Shown in pieces: positions 41,536 through 50,263 of a stretch of 64,000 bases of DNA. The notes beneath the pieces were generated by a model that was not told the origin of the DNA, did no database searches, and saw only the letters and a program-made list of their open reading frames with translations. The DNA is taken from assembly GCA_964553795.1 (NCBI GenBank), contig CAZKMR010000005.1, positions 1 through 64,000 of the forward strand, read 5' to 3'. Positions within the stretch are counted from its first letter, which is position 1. The number at the start of each line of letters is the position of its first letter. A program made the position numbers and the translations under genes. Source of the stretch: JADLHS01 sp964553795 (GTDB taxonomy: Bacteria; Verrucomicrobiota; Verrucomicrobiia; Limisphaerales; JADLHS01).

Positions 41536-43056
41536 ATGAAGCCATCCGACCAACCCCAATCCGCCGCGCTCGTGATCTTTGGCGTCAGCGGCGACCTGGC
41601 GTGGCGCAAACTCGTACCGGCGCTGTTCGATCTGGCGTTGGACGATCTGCCGGCGGAAAACCTCGCCGTCATCGGCGTGGGCCGCAGCGCGGGCAGCGAC
41701 GATAAATTGCGGGCGCGCTTGAAAAACGGCGTGCGCAAATTCAGTCGCGCCAAAAGTGTGACCGCGGCCGCCTGGCGCAAATTCGCGCGGAACATCACCT
41801 ACCTGCGCGGCGATGCCACCAAGGAGCAAACATATCGTGCGCTGGCCAAACGCCTCCACGCGTGGGAAAAGCAATGTTCGACGCCCGTCACGCGCGTTTA
41901 TTATCTGGCCACACCGCCTGCTTTGTTTGAAGTGATTCCCCGCCAACTGGCCAAAGCCGGGCTGGTGCAACACCGCGAGCGTGATCGCGTGGTGGTGGAA
42001 AAACCGTTCGGGCACGACGCCGATTCCGCCGCCCAACTCAACACCACGTTGACCCGGCAACTGCGCGAAACGCAACTCTTCCGCATCGACCATTTTCTCG
42101 GCAAGGAAACCGTGCAAAACCTGCTCGCGTTCCGTTTCGCCAATCCGATGTTCGAGCCGGTCTGGAATCATCATTACGTCGATTACGTCACTATTACCGT
42201 TGCCGAGCAACTCGGCGTGGAAAATCGCGCCGCCTACTTCGACCCCGCCGGCACGCTGCGGGACATGGTGCAGAATCATTTGCTGCAATTGCTCTGTCTC
42301 GTCGCCATGGAGCCGATGCCCTCGCTCGCCGCCGAAGCCGTGCGGGACAAAACGCTCGACGTGCTGCGCGCGGTCCGGCCGATCCCGGCCGAAGCAGTGA
42401 ATGATTACGCGGCGCGCGGCCAATATGGTCCGGGCTGGATCGAAGGCCGCCGCGTGCCCGGTTATCGCGCCGCGCCGGGCGTGGCGGCGGATTCCCAGAC
42501 GGAAACGTTTGCCGCCGTGAAACTGTGGTTGGACAACTGGCGCTGGTCCGGCGTGCCGTTTTATTTGCGCACCGGCAAACGGCTCGCACTCGCGCACTCC
42601 GAAATCTCCATCCATTTTCGCGCCACCCCGCACCGGGTCTTTCCGCTCGAAACCATGTTGGACTGGCAACCGGCGCGCCTCATGATTCTGCTCCCGCCGG
42701 ACGAAGGCATTCTGCTCCGCTTCCAAGCCAAACAACCCGGGCCCGGCATGCACTTGCGCCAGGTGCACATGCAGTTCCGCTACGCGCACAACCTCCGCCG
42801 CACCCTGCCAAACGCCTACGAAACGTTGCTGCTCGATATCCTGAAAAATGATCCCACGCTGTTCATGCGCTTCGATCACGTCGCCGCCGCCTGGCGCATT
42901 TTGCAACCCGTTCTCGATGTCTGGGCCGCCAGTCCGGCGGCGGATTTTCCCAATTACGCCGCGGGCAGTTGGGGGCCCAGCACCAGTGCCGCCTTGCTCG
43001 CCAAAGCCGGCCACGTCTGGCCGCAACCGACCCGGCTGACCAAAACCAAACCTTGA
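41536..43056 (+). CDS. zwf: Glucose-6-phosphate 1-dehydrogenase
   Basis: The 506-aa enzyme oxidises glucose-6-phosphate to 6-phosphogluconolactone and makes NADPH. GVSGDLAWRKLVPALFDL is the coenzyme-binding motif and RIDHFLGKETVQNLLAFRF the active-site signature with catalytic His and Lys. Family landmarks VVVEKPFGHD, RDMVQNHLLQLL and LRTGKRL are present. The start ATG at 41536 sits directly before the first beta strand. No 6-phosphogluconolactonase or 6-phosphogluconate dehydrogenase gene is adjacent. Confidence 0.95.
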   Translation: MKPSDQPQSAALVIFGVSGDLAWRKLVPALFDLALDDLPAENLAVIGVGRSAGSDDKLRARLKNGVRKFSRAKSVTAAAWRKFARNITYLRGDATKEQTYRALAKRLHAWEKQCSTPVTRVYYLATPPALFEVIPRQLAKAGLVQHRERDRVVVEKPFGHDADSAAQLNTTLTRQLRETQLFRIDHFLGKETVQNLLAFRFANPMFEPVWNHHYVDYVTITVAEQLGVENRAAYFDPAGTLRDMVQNHLLQLLCLVAMEPMPSLAAEAVRDKTLDVLRAVRPIPAEAVNDYAARGQYGPGWIEGRRVPGYRAAPGVAADSQTETFAAVKLWLDNWRWSGVPFYLRTGKRLALAHSEISIHFRATPHRVFPLETMLDWQPARLMILLPPDEGILLRFQAKQPGPGMHLRQVHMQFRYAHNLRRTLPNAYETLLLDILKNDPTLFMRFDHVAAAWRILQPVLDVWAASPAADFPNYAAGSWGPSTSAALLAKAGHVWPQPTRLTKTKP

Positions 43057-43086
43057 TGCCCTCACCCTCAAACCAAGGAAATCATC

Positions 43087-43551
43087 ATGAAAGAAAACCT
43101 CGACCGTGTGAAATTGCTCGCCCGTGATTTGCGGGACGAAAAGAACTATCCCCGCAGCCCGCGGGAACTGTTTGCCGGCTACGTACTCGCGGCGCGCGCC
43201 CTCGACAAATGCCGCGCCGTGCTCGCCGGTTGCGAAGGCGAATACCATTCCAATTGCCCGCTCGACCAACGCTGGCTCGAATTCGTCGAAATCAAATATG
43301 ACGATTTCAGAAACTTTGTCGCCACCGGCGCGACCGACGACGAAGTAGCCAAGTGGATCGGCGAACACGCGAAGCAACGCTCCCGCGCCGACATCATTGC
43401 GTGGAACAATCGTGAACGCGATCTGCGCTTGAGCGATCTGCCGGCGGAACTCCAGGAATTCATGGAGGACTACATCCCGAAGTTCGTGCCCCGCAACCGG
43501 CCGGTTTATCACTGGTTTGATGTGTACGATTTGGAAGAACAACGAATCTAA
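43087..43551 (+). CDS. DUF5069 protein
   Basis: The 154-aa protein has the DUF5069 pattern: YPRSPRELFAGYVLAARALD, KCRAVLAGCEGEYHSNCPLD, the EFVEIKYDDFRNFVATG acidic stretch, and DDEVAKWI. Its C-terminus (IPKFVPRNRPVYHWFDVYDL) is aromatic. It has no membrane segment. Function is unknown; it lies 30 bp after zwf and is probably co-transcribed with it. AAGGAAA precedes the ATG. Confidence 0.85.
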   Translation: MKENLDRVKLLARDLRDEKNYPRSPRELFAGYVLAARALDKCRAVLAGCEGEYHSNCPLDQRWLEFVEIKYDDFRNFVATGATDDEVAKWIGEHAKQRSRADIIAWNNRERDLRLSDLPAELQEFMEDYIPKFVPRNRPVYHWFDVYDLEEQRI

Positions 43552-43565
43552 ATCGCGCCGAGTTT

Positions 43566-43591
43566 CGCGAGCTAGCTCCGGCTAGCTTCGC
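43566..43591. terminator. Bidirectional hairpin between convergent genes
   Basis: A stem of CGCGAGCTAGC against GCTAGCTTCGCG with one bulged T and a TCCG loop sits in the 30-bp gap between the DUF5069 stop and the RND permease stop (the TAG lies inside the stem). The symmetry suits both strands; T-runs are absent, so termination is inferred. Confidence 0.45.
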
Positions 43592-46500
43592 GCTTGCGCC
43601 GGTGGTTGATCACGGTGAAACAACGTATACACCACCGGAATCAGCACGAGCGTGATGAGCGTGGACGCCGTCAATCCGCCGATGACCGCGCGCGCGAGCG
43701 GCGCTTGCGCGTCCGCGCCTTCGCCGATACCAAGCGCCAACGGCAGCAAACCAAGTATTGTTGTCAGCGTGGTCATCAGAATCGGACGCAAGCGGCGGCG
43801 TCCGGCTTCCGCGACAGCGTCGTTGGTTGACCAGTCGCCGCGTTTGCGCAATTGCCCGGCCTGATCCACGAGCAGGATGGCGTTGTTGACCACAATCCCG
43901 CCGAGCATGATGCAGCCGATGTAGGATTGCACGTTGAGCGTGGTTTCGGTGAGGAACAACATCAGTAGCACGCCGATCGCCGCGAGCGGCACGGAGAACA
44001 TCACAATCACCGGGTCACGCAACGATTCGTACTGGCAGGCCAGCACCATGTAAACCAGCAACAATGCCAGCACGAGACTGACGATCAATTCCTGAAACGC
44101 TTCCTGTTGTTCCTCGTATGTGCCGGCCACGTTGAGGTCGTAACCGACCGGTCGAACAATCTGCTGTAATCGTTGCTCCACATCCTCCGCTACCGAACCC
44201 AGATCGCGCCCGGCGACGTTCGCCTGGACGTTCACGATGCGTTGTTGGTCCTTGCGATCAATGAGAACCGGCCCGCGACTCGCTTCCGTGGAAACAACAT
44301 TGCGCAATGCCACTTGTTCGCCGTCCGCCGAAGTCAACGTAAGGTCCAGAATGTCATCGAGCGGGAGGCGCTCGGCATCCTGCAATTTCACCAGGATGCG
44401 ATAAGAGTTGCCCATGGTGCGATATTCCCCGGCGTCGCTGCCGGCGACCGCCGTTTCAATCGCCTGCACCACGCGCCGCACGCTGATGCCCAGGTCCGCC
44501 GCCTTGTCGCGATCCACCGTGATCGCTTCCTGCGGTATACCAGCCTTGCGGCTCAACTCGATGTCGGTGATGCCGGGCACGTCGCCAATGACTTCGCGCA
44601 CGCGATCGGCCAGCGCTTCGAGCGTTTCCAATTCATAACCGCGCACCTCGATGATCAACGATTGCTCGCCGCCGAGCAGTCGTTGCAACAGGAACTGTCC
44701 CTGCGGCGCGCGGGTGCGAATCGTCATGCCGGGAATCTGTCCTTCCAGGCGCTGGCGCAAATCCTCCGCAATCTCCGTGTTCGAGCGCTCGCGTTCCGTC
44801 GCCGCTGTCAGGGACAATTGAATCTCGCCCTGACTGCCGCTGTCGGGCCGCCAACCGCTCGCGCCGACGCTTGCCACATACGACACCTTCTCCGGCACGG
44901 CGGCCGTGACGATTTTCTCCATCTTCAGGGTCTGCTCGTTCACGATGTCGAGCCGCGTGCCGATCTCCATTTCGCCGGTGACGCGCACTTCGCCTTCATC
45001 GCTCGGCGGCAGGAATTCCGTTCCAATCAACGGCAGCAACAATAAACTAAAACCCAGCAGCGCTCCGGCTGTGCCAATGGTCAATCCGCGATGCCGCAAG
45101 GCACGTTGCAGCAATTCGTGATACGCATCGTCGAGTCGCTTGAACTTTTCGTCGGCAGCAGTTTTCAGCCGTTGCATCCATTCGGGCCGATTGGCGCGAC
45201 GTTTCTCCGGGGAACGCAGGAGTATTGACGCGAGCATCGGCACGAGACTCAACGACACCAGCAGCGCGCACACGAGCGAGAACACAATCACATAGGCCAG
45301 TTCCTGGAACAGAATGCCCGACACACCGCGCACGAAAATCAGCGCCAGAAAAATCACCAGCGTCGTGATCGTGCTCGCGATGATGGCCGGACCGACCTCG
45401 TTCGCGCCGGCCACCGCCGCTTCGTCTGGTCCTTCCTTTTCTTCGTTGCGCCGGCGGTAGATGTTTTCGAGCACCACGATGGAACTGTCCACCATCATGC
45501 CGACGCCCAGGGCGAGCCCACCGAGCGTCATTAGATTCAGCGTGAAGCCGCCGAAATAAAGCAGCGTAAAGGTGGCGATGATGGAGATGGGAATGGACAG
45601 CGAAATCACCAGTGTGCTGCGGATGTTGCGCAGGAAAAACAACAGCACCAGCACCGCGAGCGCGCCGCCGTAAAGCACCGAGTTCGCCACGTTGGCAATG
45701 GAGCGTTCGATGAAGTTGCCCTGGTTGATGACGGCCACGACGTTGAGTTGCGGGAAGTCGCGGTTGACTTCCTCAATTTCCTCAAGCACGCGACTGGAAA
45801 CTTCCACCGTGTTCGCGTCGGCCTGCTTGCGAATGGCGATGCGCAGGCCGAGTTCGCCATTCACCCGCACGATGCGCGTCAGTTTTTCATACGTGTCGCG
45901 CACGTCAGCAATTTGCCCGAGCGTCACGGGCGCGCCTTCGCGCACCGCAACCACCGTCGCGCGAATCTGGTCGAGATCCTGAAATTCCGCCGGCGCGCGC
46001 AACGTGATTTCGTAGCGACCTTGTTCCAGTTGCCCCGCCGGCAAATCGAGATTGGCGTCGCGAATCGCATCGAGCACGCGATCCAGCGGCAACCCCAGCG
46101 CCTTGACGCGACCGGGATCAAGTTCGATGCGCACCTCGCGATCGTAACCACCCCACAAATCCACCTGCGCCACACCCGGCAACCGCGCGAAGCGATATCG
46201 GATTTGCTTGTCGATGAGTTCAGTCAGTTCGACCGGATCGAGCTTGCTGGCCACGCCGAGAATCACCACGGGAAAGCTGGCGATGTCGAACTTGCTCACG
46301 CGCGGGCGCACGATGTCCTCGGGCAATTCGTTGATCTCGTCCTCCAGCGTCGCCTGCACGTCCAACGCTGCGGCGTCAATGTCCGTTCCCCACACAAAAC
46401 TGACGCGCACACTGCTGTTGCCCTGTGACGACACGGACGTGATTTCCTCCACGCCCGGCACGGTGGCGACAATTTCCTCGATAACCGAAGTGACCAGGCG

Positions 46501-46680
46501 TTCCATCACCTCGGGACTTGCGCCCTCGTAGTCCGTGCGAATGGACAGTGTGGGCAATTCGATGTTCGGCAACAGATCAATGCGCACGCGACTGAGCGAC
46601 ACGGCGCCCAGAATCACAACGATCAAACAAACCATCGTGGTGAAGATCGGCCGCTGAACGCTGAACCTCGGGAGTTTCAT
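43582..46680 (-). CDS. RND efflux permease (HAE1/AcrB-type)
   Basis: The 1032-aa inner-membrane pump has 12 predicted helices and two large periplasmic loops. The N-terminal helix PIFTTMVCLIVVILGAVSLS leads into VRIDLLPNIELPTLSI. TM4 carries the proton-relay pair in GGLALGVGMMVDSSIVVLEN. The C-terminal half repeats the fold (MFSVPLAAIGVLLMLFLTET, then LGGIVVNNAILLVDQAG). It exports drugs or other hydrophobic compounds using the proton gradient. Its start overlaps the adaptor stop by ATGA, so both are coupled. No TolC-type channel gene is adjacent. Confidence 0.93.
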   Translation of the reverse strand: MKLPRFSVQRPIFTTMVCLIVVILGAVSLSRVRIDLLPNIELPTLSIRTDYEGASPEVMERLVTSVIEEIVATVPGVEEITSVSSQGNSSVRVSFVWGTDIDAAALDVQATLEDEINELPEDIVRPRVSKFDIASFPVVILGVASKLDPVELTELIDKQIRYRFARLPGVAQVDLWGGYDREVRIELDPGRVKALGLPLDRVLDAIRDANLDLPAGQLEQGRYEITLRAPAEFQDLDQIRATVVAVREGAPVTLGQIADVRDTYEKLTRIVRVNGELGLRIAIRKQADANTVEVSSRVLEEIEEVNRDFPQLNVVAVINQGNFIERSIANVANSVLYGGALAVLVLLFFLRNIRSTLVISLSIPISIIATFTLLYFGGFTLNLMTLGGLALGVGMMVDSSIVVLENIYRRRNEEKEGPDEAAVAGANEVGPAIIASTITTLVIFLALIFVRGVSGILFQELAYVIVFSLVCALLVSLSLVPMLASILLRSPEKRRANRPEWMQRLKTAADEKFKRLDDAYHELLQRALRHRGLTIGTAGALLGFSLLLLPLIGTEFLPPSDEGEVRVTGEMEIGTRLDIVNEQTLKMEKIVTAAVPEKVSYVASVGASGWRPDSGSQGEIQLSLTAATERERSNTEIAEDLRQRLEGQIPGMTIRTRAPQGQFLLQRLLGGEQSLIIEVRGYELETLEALADRVREVIGDVPGITDIELSRKAGIPQEAITVDRDKAADLGISVRRVVQAIETAVAGSDAGEYRTMGNSYRILVKLQDAERLPLDDILDLTLTSADGEQVALRNVVSTEASRGPVLIDRKDQQRIVNVQANVAGRDLGSVAEDVEQRLQQIVRPVGYDLNVAGTYEEQQEAFQELIVSLVLALLLVYMVLACQYESLRDPVIVMFSVPLAAIGVLLMLFLTETTLNVQSYIGCIMLGGIVVNNAILLVDQAGQLRKRGDWSTNDAVAEAGRRRLRPILMTTLTTILGLLPLALGIGEGADAQAPLARAVIGGLTASTLITLVLIPVVYTLFHRDQPPAQARS

Positions 46681-47876
46681 CGGTTCGTCGCAACACCAGT
46701 AACAGGTGCGTTGGTTTCCGGGATTGTGATGGGCGAACCGTCATCGAGCAGTTGTTGCCCAAGCGTAACGACGCGACCGGAAAGGTCCGCCCCGACGATT
46801 TGTACGCGTTCGCCGGCTTCGATGCCCACCGTGACGGGCTGCCACGACACGGATTTGCCGTCGGCATTGACGCGAAACACGCCGCGTTGGCCGGCGCGAG
46901 TGGTCAACGCCGCGAGCGGCACGATGGTAGCGTTCTCCGCGCGATCGAGTGTGGTTTCCGCGCGTACGAACATTCCGGGTTTCAATAACTGTTGCGCATT
47001 GGCCACCGTGAGTTCCGCCCGCGCCTGACGCGATGCCTGTTGAAACACCGGCGCTACGCGCGCCACCTGGCCGGTGAAACTCTGGTTCGGATAGGCATCC
47101 GTCATCAACGTCACCGGCTGCCCGGTTTTCAATCGCGCGTAGTCCCGGCCGGTCAGATAAATCACCGCGGTGATGGGATCGAGTTCCACGATCGTGAGCA
47201 ACGGCGCATTGGCCGCCACCGTGTCGCCCTCGTCCACATGCCGGCGCGCGACAATGCGCCGATCGTCGCCGCCACTCCAGGTGGCCGCGACTTTGGTGTA
47301 ACCGAGCCGAATCTTCGCGGCACTCAAGGCCGCTTCCGCGCGGGTCAATTGCGCTTCGGCCACTTTCACGCCCGCTTGTTTGGCGAGTTGATCCGCCTTC
47401 GCCACGTCCAATTCCGCTTCCGAGCCGATGCGTTGTTCAAACAGCGCCTGCACACGTTTCAATTCCCGTCCCGCGATTTCGAGGCTGTTCTCGGCTTCGA
47501 CCAAATTCGCCTTGGCTACGGCGACTTCAGCTTCGGCCTGCGCCACGGCTTGCACGTATTCGTCGTCGTCCAGTTCCGCCACCACCTGACCGCGCGTCAC
47601 CACATCCGCGAGATCCACATGCAATCGCTCCACGCGACCGGAAATTTTCGGGGCGGCCACAAACTGTCCGGGCGATTCCAAGGTGCCGCTGAAGGTGCGG
47701 CGCAGGGTGATGGCGCCGCGCTCAACGGCTGCCACCTGCACGGGCGCCGCGAGCGGGGCGGCCTCCTTCGGACTGGCGGTGACCGCGCGCCAGCGCTCCA
47801 CGATCAGCCATCCGAACCCGCCCAGGCCCACGGCCAGCACCAGGAACAGCACAATTCGTCTGACGGGGTTTTTCAT
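46677..47876 (-). CDS. RND efflux periplasmic adaptor (membrane fusion protein)
   Basis: The 399-aa protein has an N-terminal membrane anchor (IVLFLVLAVGLGGFGWLIV). Half-lipoyl segments follow (VQVAAVERGAITLRRTFSG, AAPKISGRVERLHVDLADVV, RGQVVAELDDDEY), then an alpha-hairpin (about residues 110-190, VAKANLVEAENSLEIAGREL), a beta-barrel and a C-terminal domain. It links the permease to an outer-membrane channel. The stop overlaps the permease start by ATGA. 130 bp separate its start from hypE; the promoter should lie there. Confidence 0.92.
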   Translation of the reverse strand: MKNPVRRIVLFLVLAVGLGGFGWLIVERWRAVTASPKEAAPLAAPVQVAAVERGAITLRRTFSGTLESPGQFVAAPKISGRVERLHVDLADVVTRGQVVAELDDDEYVQAVAQAEAEVAVAKANLVEAENSLEIAGRELKRVQALFEQRIGSEAELDVAKADQLAKQAGVKVAEAQLTRAEAALSAAKIRLGYTKVAATWSGGDDRRIVARRHVDEGDTVAANAPLLTIVELDPITAVIYLTGRDYARLKTGQPVTLMTDAYPNQSFTGQVARVAPVFQQASRQARAELTVANAQQLLKPGMFVRAETTLDRAENATIVPLAALTTRAGQRGVFRVNADGKSVSWQPVTVGIEAGERVQIVGADLSGRVVTLGQQLLDDGSPITIPETNAPVTGVATNR

Positions 47877-48006
47877 CGGCCCAACTTAGTCGAAAAGTGT
47901 TCGCGATGAAAACAGTACATCAAGTAAATCACGGCGCGGAGCACCAGATGGAGAGTAAGCACCAAGAGAAATTGTGGTGAAAACCCGGCTGGCAAAGGTG
48001 ATGGCG

Positions 48007-49077
48007 TCAGCAAATCCGCGGCAACTGTTCGCCCGATAGCATGTCCACCACGCGCGTGCCGCCGACGCGCGTTTTCATCGTCACCATTCCGGGATGGTCG
48101 TTCACCACTTCGCCAATGACTGCGGCATGGCGTCCGAGCGGCTGCGCTTTCATGGTGGCAAGAATCGCGTCGGCATCCTGCGGAGACACCACGGCGAGTA
48201 ACTTGCCTTCATTCGCCACGTAGAGCGGATCGAGCCCGAGAATTTCACACGCGCCTTTGACGGCTTCGCTGATGGGGATGTCGGCTTCGGTGAGACGAAT
48301 GCCAACGTTCGCCTGCTCGGCAATCTCACTCACCGCGCTGGTGAGCCCACTGCGCGTGGGGTCGCGCAACACATGCACATCGGGCGCTGTTTCAAGAATC
48401 GCCTCAACCAAACCGTTCAGCGGCGCGGTGTCGCTGGCGATTTCCGTTTCAAATTCCAACCCCTCGCGCACGGACATGATGGCGATGCCGTGGACCGCGA
48501 TCTCGCCGCTGATGATGATCTTGTCGCCAATCGCCGCGCGCTTCGGATGCACGTTCACTCCTTCAGGCACGAGACCGACACCCGACGTGTTGATGAACAT
48601 CTGGTCGCCTTTGCCGCGGTCCACGACCTTCGTGTCGCCCGTCACGAGCGCCACGCCGGCTTCGTCCGCGGCCTCTTTCATGGATTGCACGACGCGCCGG
48701 AAATCGTCCATGCGCAGACCTTCTTCAAGGATAAACCCGGCCGAAAGATACAATGGCTTCGCGCCGCACATGGCGAGGTCGTTCACCGTACCATGAACCG
48801 CGAGTTTGCCGATGTCACCACCGGGAAAGAACAGCGGGCTGACGACGAATGAATCCGTACTGAACGCCAGTCGCGCGCCCTTGATGGAAAACACCGCTCC
48901 GTCATGCAACGGCGCGAGCCATTCGTTGCGGAACGCCGGCACGATTATTTTCTCAATGAGCCGATGGGTCAGCTTGCCGCCGCTGCCGTGTGCGAGGACG
49001 ATTTCCTGGTGCTCGTTAATCGGTAGCGGACACGAAGCCATCAGGTCCGCCCCATCCGGTTCAATGGTCGCCTTCAT
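48007..49077 (-). CDS. hypE: Hydrogenase maturation factor HypE
   Basis: The 356-aa protein has a PurM-like ATP-binding fold and ends with the essential C-terminal Cys (LPRIC), which carries the carbamoyl group that HypE dehydrates to a cyanide ligand. Motifs are VLAHGSGGKLTHRLIEKIIV, STDSFVVSPLFFPGGDIGKL, NDLAMCGAKPLYLSAGFI, VTGDTKVVDRGKGDQMFI and RDPTRSGLTSAVSEIAEQ. The start ATG at 49077 overlaps the stop of the MauE-like gene (ATGA); a longer frame upstream is non-coding. It is the last gene of the hydrogenase cluster on the minus strand. Confidence 0.96.
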   Translation of the reverse strand: MKATIEPDGADLMASCPLPINEHQEIVLAHGSGGKLTHRLIEKIIVPAFRNEWLAPLHDGAVFSIKGARLAFSTDSFVVSPLFFPGGDIGKLAVHGTVNDLAMCGAKPLYLSAGFILEEGLRMDDFRRVVQSMKEAADEAGVALVTGDTKVVDRGKGDQMFINTSGVGLVPEGVNVHPKRAAIGDKIIISGEIAVHGIAIMSVREGLEFETEIASDTAPLNGLVEAILETAPDVHVLRDPTRSGLTSAVSEIAEQANVGIRLTEADIPISEAVKGACEILGLDPLYVANEGKLLAVVSPQDADAILATMKAQPLGRHAAVIGEVVNDHPGMVTMKTRVGGTRVVDMLSGEQLPRIC

Positions 49078-49625
49078 AAAATGCGGATCAACATCGCGCC
49101 GGCCATCACCGCCATGCCGAGGTCTTCGACCAGCGCGACGGTGGATAGCGGCACACTGAGCACCGTGCCCATGCAGGCGCATTCCACATCGAGCCCTTTC
49201 GCCAACGCGCGCAGCACCCCGAGCGCGCCGAAGACCATGATGATGATCGTCGCACTGTAGATGATCACGGGTTGCCAGCGCGCCAGATAACCCAGCCCGA
49301 GTCCGAGTTCGAGGAATGGATACGCGTAGGCATACGGGCGAAACGGCTTCGCCAACAGGTCATACATTTGAAATCCGTCCGCGAAGCCCTCCAGGTTGAA
49401 GAACTTGAACATCGAGAACACGACCAGAAAGAACCCCATGAAATTGTGCATCCAATTCGGCCAGTTCCACGCGCCCTGATAGGCGAATTCCTTGGCGCAC
49501 GCCGCCAACAAGGTCAGCCCCACGATGATCAGCAGCGGCAGGTAATCTGTCCAGTCCGCACCACGGCCTTCCTGCCGGGTTTTGACCGTGTCCTTGCCTT
49601 CAGCCGTGTTTGCGCTAGACGACAT
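49074..49625 (-). CDS. MauE/DoxX-like membrane protein of the hydrogenase cluster
   Basis: The 183-aa protein has four hydrophobic helices (from DYLPLLIIVGLTLLAACAKE, NFMGFFLVVFSMFKFFNLEG, and two in the C-terminal half). The loop motif DVECACMGTVLSVP holds a Cys pair like that of MauE/DoxX-related proteins, which are linked to disulfide or quinone redox. An uncharacterised membrane partner at this position is typical of group 1h hydrogenase operons. Roles such as electron transfer to quinone or protection of a cofactor are inference. Its stop overlaps hypE by ATGA and its start overlaps the SIS gene by 11 bp. Confidence 0.7.
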   Translation of the reverse strand: MSSSANTAEGKDTVKTRQEGRGADWTDYLPLLIIVGLTLLAACAKEFAYQGAWNWPNWMHNFMGFFLVVFSMFKFFNLEGFADGFQMYDLLAKPFRPYAYAYPFLELGLGLGYLARWQPVIIYSATIIIMVFGALGVLRALAKGLDVECACMGTVLSVPLSTVALVEDLGMAVMAGAMLIRIL

Positions 49626-50256
49626 CCTCTTCTCCCAGGGCGATGTGAACGAGATCCCACACGATGTGCACGAGCGTCGCGTGGACTTCCTGAATCCGGT
49701 GAATGCTGTAGGACGGCACAACGAAAACGTAATCGGCCAGCTCCGCCAGCCGCCCGCCGTCCTTGCCGAGCCAGGCGATCGTGAGAATATCCAGCTTGCG
49801 CGCGGCTTCGACGGCCGCGACGAGGTTCGACGATTGGCCGCTCGTGCTCACCGCCAGCATCATGTCGCCGGTTTTGCCCACGACTCGAAGTTGATTCGCG
49901 AACACGCGCGAATAATCGAGGTCATTGCTCACCGCGGTCATCGTCGCGATGTCCGTCATCAACGGCACGACCGGAAACGCTTTGCGCTTCTCGATGATCG
50001 GGTGGGTGAACTCAACTGTGAAATGCAATGCATCGCACAGGCTGCCGCCGTTGCCCATCGTCAGCAGTTTGTTGCCGGCGGCAAAACGCTTCGCCATTTC
50101 GCGCGACAGTTCCTCGATCAAGTCGGCATACTTGGCGAAGAATTGTTCCTTCATCGCCACGCTCTCGCCGCATTTGCGGAGGATTTTGTCGCGGAAATTC
50201 TCGGCCGCCTTGTCAAAGGTGGGGAACGAGTTCGCGATAAGGGACGAATGGGACAT
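49615..50256 (-). CDS. SIS-domain protein, GmhA (sedoheptulose-7-phosphate isomerase)-like
   Basis: The 213-aa protein has the SIS fold: helix segment SREMAKRFAAGNKLLTMGNG, phosphate loop GNGGSLCDALHFTVEFTHP (usually GNGGSAADAQHF), VSTSGQSSNLVAAVEAARKL and TIAWLGKDGGRLAELAD. GmhA isomerises sedoheptulose 7-phosphate for heptose synthesis. Here it lies between HypD and a membrane protein, as in group 1h hydrogenase clusters of actinobacteria, where its role is unknown. Heptose synthesis is unlikely from context. Seven bp separate it from hypD. Confidence 0.85.
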   Translation of the reverse strand: MSHSSLIANSFPTFDKAAENFRDKILRKCGESVAMKEQFFAKYADLIEELSREMAKRFAAGNKLLTMGNGGSLCDALHFTVEFTHPIIEKRKAFPVVPLMTDIATMTAVSNDLDYSRVFANQLRVVGKTGDMMLAVSTSGQSSNLVAAVEAARKLDILTIAWLGKDGGRLAELADYVFVVPSYSIHRIQEVHATLVHIVWDLVHIALGEEDVV

Positions 50257-50263
50257 AGGCGAC

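Noticed and set aside
41527..43542. 671-codon frame antisense to zwf and the DUF5069 gene
   Set aside because: Spans two well-supported plus-strand genes, lacks any motif and has an antisense-type amino acid composition.
49615..50256. LPS heptose biosynthesis gene
   Set aside because: The protein is GmhA-like, but there are no other heptose genes nearby and it is locked inside the hydrogenase maturation genes, so I do not assign it to heptose synthesis.
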